Assembly (NCBI GenBank): GCA_900315785.1
Contig: ONAL01000009.1
Coordinates: 1 to 46,986 of the forward strand
DNA: 46,986 bases
From: an uncultured Eubacteriales bacterium
Lineage (GTDB): Bacteria > Bacillota > Clostridia > Oscillospirales > Acutalibacteraceae
Direction: 5' to 3'
This document shows positions 42,888-46,986 of this stretch, piece by piece. A program made the translations under genes and the position numbers. The notes under the pieces are model-generated. The model was not told where the DNA came from. It saw only the letters and a list, made by a program, of their open reading frames with translations, and did not search any database. Each line of letters begins with the position of its first letter. Positions within the stretch are counted from its first letter, which is position 1.

Positions 42888-43504
42888 TGAAAATAACCGA
42901 TATTGTTCCGAAGCGCAAGCGCCTTTCGGCGATATACATCGACGGAGAGTTTGCGCTCAAGCTCGACACCGAGGCGGTGCTCGCTTCGCGGTTTTCTGTC
43001 GGAAGCGAGATTTCCGACGAGGAGCTCAGGGAGCTGATTGACTTATCGAACGAGAAGCGCGCCAAGGAAAAGGCGCTCTGGCTAATCTCCTGCCGCGACC
43101 ACAGCAAGCGCGAGCTCGAGACAAAAATCCGACGCGACAGCGACGAGGAGTCCGCGAAAAAGGCAGTCGAGCGTATGGAAGAGCTGGGGCTTGTCGACGA
43201 CGAAAGATACGCGAGGCGATACTGCGAGCAGCTCATAAACGTCAAGCACCTGTCGCGGCGCGGAGCTATGTACAAGCTCAGCGAAAAGGGTATCGACAAG
43301 GAGCTGGCAGAGCAAATTCTCGACGAGCTTGACCCCGACCCGAGGGAGCATATATCTATAATTCTTGAAACAAAATATAAATCCGTCCTGAAAGACGAAA
43401 AAGGCAGACGCAGAGCCGTCGCGGCTCTACAGCGAATGGGCTATTCGTGGGGCGACATCAACGCTGTACTAAGCGATTACACTGAGGAATGTTATGAAAT
43501 ATAA
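42887..43504 (+). CDS. recX: Regulatory protein RecX
   Basis: Modulator of RecA filaments. 205 residues built of three-helix repeats; SLSRRG-like segments such as LISCRDHSKRELETKIRRD and LGLVDDERYARRYCEQLINVKHLSRRG match the family. Direct overlap with recA (TGATG) and an 11-base overlap with rimO imply coupling. Confidence 0.94.
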   Translation: MKITDIVPKRKRLSAIYIDGEFALKLDTEAVLASRFSVGSEISDEELRELIDLSNEKRAKEKALWLISCRDHSKRELETKIRRDSDEESAKKAVERMEELGLVDDERYARRYCEQLINVKHLSRRGAMYKLSEKGIDKELAEQILDELDPDPREHISIILETKYKSVLKDEKGRRRAVAALQRMGYSWGDINAVLSDYTEECYEI

Positions 43505-44822
43505 AATCGGAATAGTCTCGCTCGGCTGTGCCAAAAACCGCGTGGACGCGGAAATGCTCTTAAAGCGGCTCGGCGACGCGGATTTTGAGTTTGTCGAGGA
43601 TATCGCGTTCTCGGACGCGGCAATCGTCAACACCTGCGCGTTTATCGAGCCCGCAAAACAGGAGAGCATTGAGGAAATCCTCGAGCTTGCCGAGCTGAAA
43701 AAGGAAGGCAAGATAAAGTGCCTGATTGTCACAGGCTGTCTCGCCGAGAGATACCGCGAACAGGTTATGGAGCAGCTTCCCGAGATTGACGCGTGCGTGG
43801 GTATCGGCGCTAACGACCAGATTGCCGAGATTATCACAAAGGCGCTCGAAGGCAGCAAGCAACAGGTTTTCCCTCCCAAGGAGGAGCTTGCGCTTGAGGG
43901 CGGCAGAGTTCGGAGCACTCCGTCCTACTTCGCTTATCTCAAAATCGCCGAGGGCTGTGACAACCACTGTACCTACTGCGCTATCCCGATGATTCGCGGC
44001 AGATACCGCAGCCGCACAATCGAGAATCTTGTCAGCGAAGCGAAGGGGCTCGCCGAGAACGGCGTCAGGGAGCTCATCGTAATCGCTCAGGACACCTCGT
44101 ATTACGGCAACGACATTTACGGCAAGCCAATGCTCCCGAAGCTATTAAAGGAGCTGTGCAAAATTGACGGGCTGAAATGGATAAGGGTGCTTTACTGTTA
44201 TCCCGAGCGGATTACCGACGAGCTTATCGACGTAATCGCGACCGAGGACAAAATTGTAAAATACCTTGATTTACCGCTCCAGCACTGCGACGGCGACGTG
44301 CTCAAGCGTATGAACCGCAAGGGCGACGTCGAATACCTGACAGCTCTTCTGAATAAACTCAGACAGAGAATCCCGAACATAACGCTGCGCTCGACCTTTA
44401 TAACGGGCTTCCCTGGTGAAACCGAGGAGCAGTTCGAAGAGCTCGCGCAGTTTGTCAAGGATATCCGCTTCGAAAGGCTCGGCTGCTTCCCCTATTCACA
44501 GGAGGAGGACACACCAGCCGCGAAGCTTCCCGACCAGCTCGACGAGGACGTAAAGAACCGCAGAGCCGAAATCATAATGGAAAGCCAGCAGCTGATTATG
44601 GAGGACTACGCCGAGAAGCAAATCGGCGAGGTCATCGAGGTAGTCGTTGAGGGCTACGACAAGTACGCGGGCTGCTTCTTCGGCAGAAGCGCGAACGACT
44701 GTCCCGAGGTTGACGGCAACGTGTTCTTCACCTCATCGGACGAAAAGCCGCAGGTCGGCTCCTTTGTAAAAGTCAGAATAACAGACCACTTGGGCATTGA
44801 CCCTGTTGGAGAGATGATTTAA
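43494..44822 (+). CDS. rimO: Ribosomal protein S12 methylthiotransferase RimO
   Basis: Radical-SAM enzyme that adds a methylthio group to an aspartate of ribosomal protein S12. 442 residues. An N-terminal MTTase domain has three cluster cysteines (C12, C48, C82); the radical-SAM motif CDNHCTYC gives C155, C159 and C162; a TRAM domain ends the protein (VVEGYDKYAGCFFGRSANDCPEVDG). SLGCAKNRVDAE at the start favours RimO over MiaB. Overlaps pgsA by one base. Confidence 0.96.
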   Translation: MKYKIGIVSLGCAKNRVDAEMLLKRLGDADFEFVEDIAFSDAAIVNTCAFIEPAKQESIEEILELAELKKEGKIKCLIVTGCLAERYREQVMEQLPEIDACVGIGANDQIAEIITKALEGSKQQVFPPKEELALEGGRVRSTPSYFAYLKIAEGCDNHCTYCAIPMIRGRYRSRTIENLVSEAKGLAENGVRELIVIAQDTSYYGNDIYGKPMLPKLLKELCKIDGLKWIRVLYCYPERITDELIDVIATEDKIVKYLDLPLQHCDGDVLKRMNRKGDVEYLTALLNKLRQRIPNITLRSTFITGFPGETEEQFEELAQFVKDIRFERLGCFPYSQEEDTPAAKLPDQLDEDVKNRRAEIIMESQQLIMEDYAEKQIGEVIEVVVEGYDKYAGCFFGRSANDCPEVDGNVFFTSSDEKPQVGSFVKVRITDHLGIDPVGEMI

Positions 44823-45400
44823 TGAATTTACCAAACAAACTGACGCTGTCAAGGATAATCCTCGTGCCGTTCTTTGTGGCGGCAATCCTGATTGATTTTC
44901 CCTTGCACAATTTAGCGGCGCTTGCGCTGTTCGGCGCGGCAAGCCTTACCGACCTGTTTGACGGCAAAATCGCGAGAAAACGCGGACTTGTGACAAACTT
45001 CGGCAAGTTCAGCGACCCGCTCGCCGACAAAATTCTTGTTATGTCGGCAATGCTTTGCTTCGTTCAGCTCGGGCTGAGCGACTGTATTCTCGTGATTATC
45101 GTGCTGTTCAGAGAATTTGCCGTGACCTCAATCCGACTGCTCGCGGCGAGCGACGGCAAGGTCGTCTCGGCGAACATCTGGGGCAAGGTCAAGACAGTCA
45201 CACAGATGATTGCGATTATCGCGATTTTCGTAATGCAAACAGTCCTCGAAATCCTCTCGCTCGCTCATATCTCGGCACCGACGCTTTCGACGGCGTTTCT
45301 GATTTCGGGCGAGGTTCTGCTCTGGATTTCGACGGTTTTCTGCATAATATCGGGGGTTATCTACCTCGTTCAGAATAAAGAATTTATAAGTATGGAGTAA
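44822..45400 (+). CDS. pgsA: CDP-diacylglycerol-glycerol-3-phosphate 3-phosphatidyltransferase
   Basis: Makes phosphatidylglycerol phosphate in the membrane. 192 residues with about five hydrophobic helices. The CDP-alcohol phosphotransferase motif is intact: D-LFDG-IAR, then G, D and D in DLFDGKIARKRGLVTNFGKF and SDPLADK. The neighbourhood rimO-pgsA is widespread in Firmicutes. cysS follows after four bases. Confidence 0.95.
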   Translation: MNLPNKLTLSRIILVPFFVAAILIDFPLHNLAALALFGAASLTDLFDGKIARKRGLVTNFGKFSDPLADKILVMSAMLCFVQLGLSDCILVIIVLFREFAVTSIRLLAASDGKVVSANIWGKVKTVTQMIAIIAIFVMQTVLEILSLAHISAPTLSTAFLISGEVLLWISTVFCIISGVIYLVQNKEFISME

Positions 45401-45404
45401 CAAA

Positions 45405-46796
45405 ATGATTTTATACAACACACTCGGACAGAAAAAAGCGGAGTTCGTTCCGCACAGCGGCAAAAAGGTCAATATGTACACCTGCGGTCCCACCGTGTAC
45501 CACTTTGCCCATATCGGCAATCTCCGCACCTACATAATGGAGGACGTGCTTGAAAAGTATCTGCGCTACTCGGGCTACGACGTTAAGCGCGTTATGAACA
45601 TCACCGACGTCGGACACCTCACCTCGGACGCCGACACAGGCGACGACAAGATGGTTGAGGGCGCAAAGCGCGAGCACAAGACGGTTATGGAAATCGCCAA
45701 GTTCTACACCGACGCGTTCTTTGACGACTGCAGAAAGCTCAACATCAAGACGCCCGACGTGGTCGAGCCCGCGACGAACTGTATCGACGAGTTCATCACA
45801 ATGGTTCAGACACTTATGGACAAGGGCTACGCTTACTTTGCGGGCGGCAACGTATACTTTGACACCTCAAAGCTCGACAACTACTATGTGTTCGGCAATA
45901 TGAACGCCGACGACCTCGACGTAGGCGTGCGCGAGGACGTAACCGAGGACGAGAACAAGCGCAACAAGACCGACTTTGTGCTCTGGTTCACCAAGTCAAA
46001 GTTCGAGGACCAGGCGCTCAAATGGGACAGCCCCTGGGGCGTAGGCTACCCCGGCTGGCACATCGAATGCTCCGCTATCAGCATTAAGCACAACGGCGAG
46101 TATCTCGACATTCACTGCGGCGGCGTAGACAACGCCTTCCCTCACCACACCAACGAAATCGCTCAGAGCGAGGCTTTCCTCGGTCACGAGTGGTGTCCGC
46201 ACTGGTTCCACGTACTTCACCTCAACGACGCGCGCGGCAAGATGAGCAAGTCAAAGGGCGAGTTTCTCACCGTTTCACTGCTCGAGGAAAAGGGCTACAA
46301 TCCGCTTGTTTACCGTCTGTTCTGCCTGCAGAGCCACTACCGCAAGCCGCTCACCTTCTCCTACGACAGCCTCGACAACGCGGCTAAGGCTTACGACAAG
46401 CTCGTTAAGCGTATCGCCGGATTAAAGGCTGACGGCGAGGTCGAGACCGAAAAGGCAAAGGAGCTCGACGCAAAATTCCGCGAGGCTCTCGAAAACGACC
46501 TCAACACCTCGCTCGCGATTACCGCGCTCTACGACACGCTCAAGGCAGACGTGAACGACGCGACCAAGCTTTACCTCGTCGGCGAGTACGACAAGGTGCT
46601 CAGCCTCGGTCTCATCAGCGAGAAGTCTGAGGAAAGCGACCTTGACAGCGAGATTGAAGCGCTCATCGCAGAGCGTCAGGAAGCCCGCAAGAACAAGGAT
46701 TGGGCGACCGCGGACCGTATCCGCGACGAGCTCGCCGCAAGACACATCAAGCTCATCGACACGCCCGACGGCATTAAATGGGAAATCACGGAATAA
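45405..46796 (+). CDS. cysS: Cysteinyl-tRNA synthetase
   Basis: Class I aminoacyl-tRNA synthetase, 463 residues. The HIGH-type motif is AHIGN (35-39); KMSKSKGEF lies near residue 285. Zinc ligands include C27 (YTCGPTVY), the cysteine in GWHIECSAIS and the HHTNE region. The C-terminal anticodon-binding DALR-like region is complete (ARKNKDWATADRIRDEL). It ends the recA-recX-rimO-pgsA-cysS run and is followed by a strong terminator. Confidence 0.97.
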   Translation: MILYNTLGQKKAEFVPHSGKKVNMYTCGPTVYHFAHIGNLRTYIMEDVLEKYLRYSGYDVKRVMNITDVGHLTSDADTGDDKMVEGAKREHKTVMEIAKFYTDAFFDDCRKLNIKTPDVVEPATNCIDEFITMVQTLMDKGYAYFAGGNVYFDTSKLDNYYVFGNMNADDLDVGVREDVTEDENKRNKTDFVLWFTKSKFEDQALKWDSPWGVGYPGWHIECSAISIKHNGEYLDIHCGGVDNAFPHHTNEIAQSEAFLGHEWCPHWFHVLHLNDARGKMSKSKGEFLTVSLLEEKGYNPLVYRLFCLQSHYRKPLTFSYDSLDNAAKAYDKLVKRIAGLKADGEVETEKAKELDAKFREALENDLNTSLAITALYDTLKADVNDATKLYLVGEYDKVLSLGLISEKSEESDLDSEIEALIAERQEARKNKDWATADRIRDELAARHIKLIDTPDGIKWEITE

Positions 46797-46836
46797 CAAT
46801 TCGCAATTCGGAATGCGTAATGCGTAATTAATTTAT
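46797..46836. repeat. AT-rich dispersed-type repeat (AATTCGCAATTCGGAATGCG...)
   Basis: Directly after the cysS stop is a stretch of near-repeats: AATTCGCAATTCGG, then the tandem ATGCGTA ATGCGTA and AATTAATT. Similar AATTCGCAATTCGGAATGCGTAAT strings recur in intergenic DNA of gut Clostridia to my recollection. Within this window only one copy is seen, so its repetitive nature is inferred. Confidence 0.4.
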
Positions 46837-46842
46837 TATTAA

Positions 46843-46881
46843 GCGCTCGGAGTCTCACAGAGGACGCCGAGCGCATTTTTT
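46843..46881 (+). terminator. Terminator after cysS
   Basis: GCGCTCGG (46843-46850) pairs perfectly with CCGAGCGC (46867-46874), with an inner GTC/GAC extension, followed by ATTTTTT. Confidence 0.9.
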
Positions 46882-46900
46882 ATCTCTATTATAATTTCTT

Positions 46901-46943
46901 GCGGCGAGAAAACCCATTGCTTTAGCTGTGGGATGATAGCCGC
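46901..46943 (+). mobile_element. IS200/IS605-type end hairpin (possible omega-RNA remnant), no tnpB
   Basis: An outer stem GCGGC (46901-46905)/GCCGC (46939-46943) encloses GAGAAAACCCA, then GCTTTAGC, then TGGGATGAT. CCCA pairs with TGGG and GC with GC. The pattern GAGAA-CCCA-nnGCTTTAGCnn-TGGGAT strongly resembles the right-end palindrome and RNA 3' end of tnpB-carrying IS605/IS1341 elements. No tnpB or tnpA precedes it on this strand, so it is a remnant, a non-autonomous copy, or part of an element mostly outside the window. Confidence 0.4.
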
Positions 46944-46961
46944 AAATATTCTTAAAATTAG

Positions 46962-46986
46962 TAGATGTATTTCTTGACTACATCTA
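46962..46986. repeat. Inverted repeat at the window end
   Basis: TAGATGTA (46962-46969) and TACATCTA (46979-46986), 8 bp perfect, with a 9-base loop containing TTGAC. Cut by the window end, so its size and meaning are open. Confidence 0.5.

Overview
The window looks like a chromosomal segment of a low-to-mid GC Gram-positive anaerobe of the Clostridia, most likely in the Ruminococcaceae/Oscillospiraceae group. This is inferred from Firmicutes-type gene order (mraZ-rsmH-ftsL-PBP, era-yqzL-recO, ylxM-ffh, phoH-ybeY-dgkA), strong AGGAGG-type ribosome binding sites, TTGaca-N17-TATAAT promoters and many U-tailed terminators. It is almost entirely core genome. No tRNA, rRNA, CRISPR array, prophage or complete mobile element was seen; the mobile traces lie only at the two ends.

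Layout. 1-320: the 5' end of a group IIC intron on the minus strand, sitting directly behind a terminator that closes a small promoter-hairpin-terminator RNA unit. 326-3197 (+): the proline operon proB-proA-proC. 3287-15482 (-): a reduced division and cell-wall cluster transcribed mraZ-rsmH-ftsL-PBP2/ftsI-mraY-ftsW-murG-murA-ftsQ-ftsZ, with no Mur ligases, murB or ftsA. 15549-19464 (-): HPr, uvrC, rsmD, coaD and a coiled-coil protein. 19540-25062 (-): one probable operon from a DUF1858 protein through trmK, a NIF3-family protein, a membrane glycosyltransferase, a patatin-like lipase, rimM and trmD. 25083-31280 (-): phoH-ybeY-dgkA, then era-yqzL-recO-mutS2.

From about 31.4 kb the coding strand flips. 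31464-33900 (+): ylxM-ffh-rpsP-khpA (SRP and ribosome genes). 33914-35414 (-): a single zinc-ribbon membrane protein. 35604-41669 (+): trmB, a lipoprotein with Asp-rich Ca-loop-like repeats, an OmpR-type response regulator, a sensor kinase, a DUF1385 membrane protein and prmC. 41702-46881 (+): recA-recX-rimO-pgsA-cysS, ending in a strong terminator. The last 100 bases hold a hairpin resembling the right end of an IS200/IS605 element, without a tnpB.

The most useful things beyond routine annotation are: the IIC intron placed behind a terminator; the unassigned small RNA unit next to it; 10-bp-spaced GTG repeats (MraZ-box-like) just downstream of the mraZ -10 element; two tandem terminators plus a new promoter between ftsL and the PBP gene; a 54-aa YqzL-like gene overlapping recO; a nearly leaderless phoH; a perfect 9-bp inverted repeat at the ylxM start site; and the IS605-like hairpin at the right edge. 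No wholly new multi-gene system is evident. All assignments come from reading the sequence; no database search was run.
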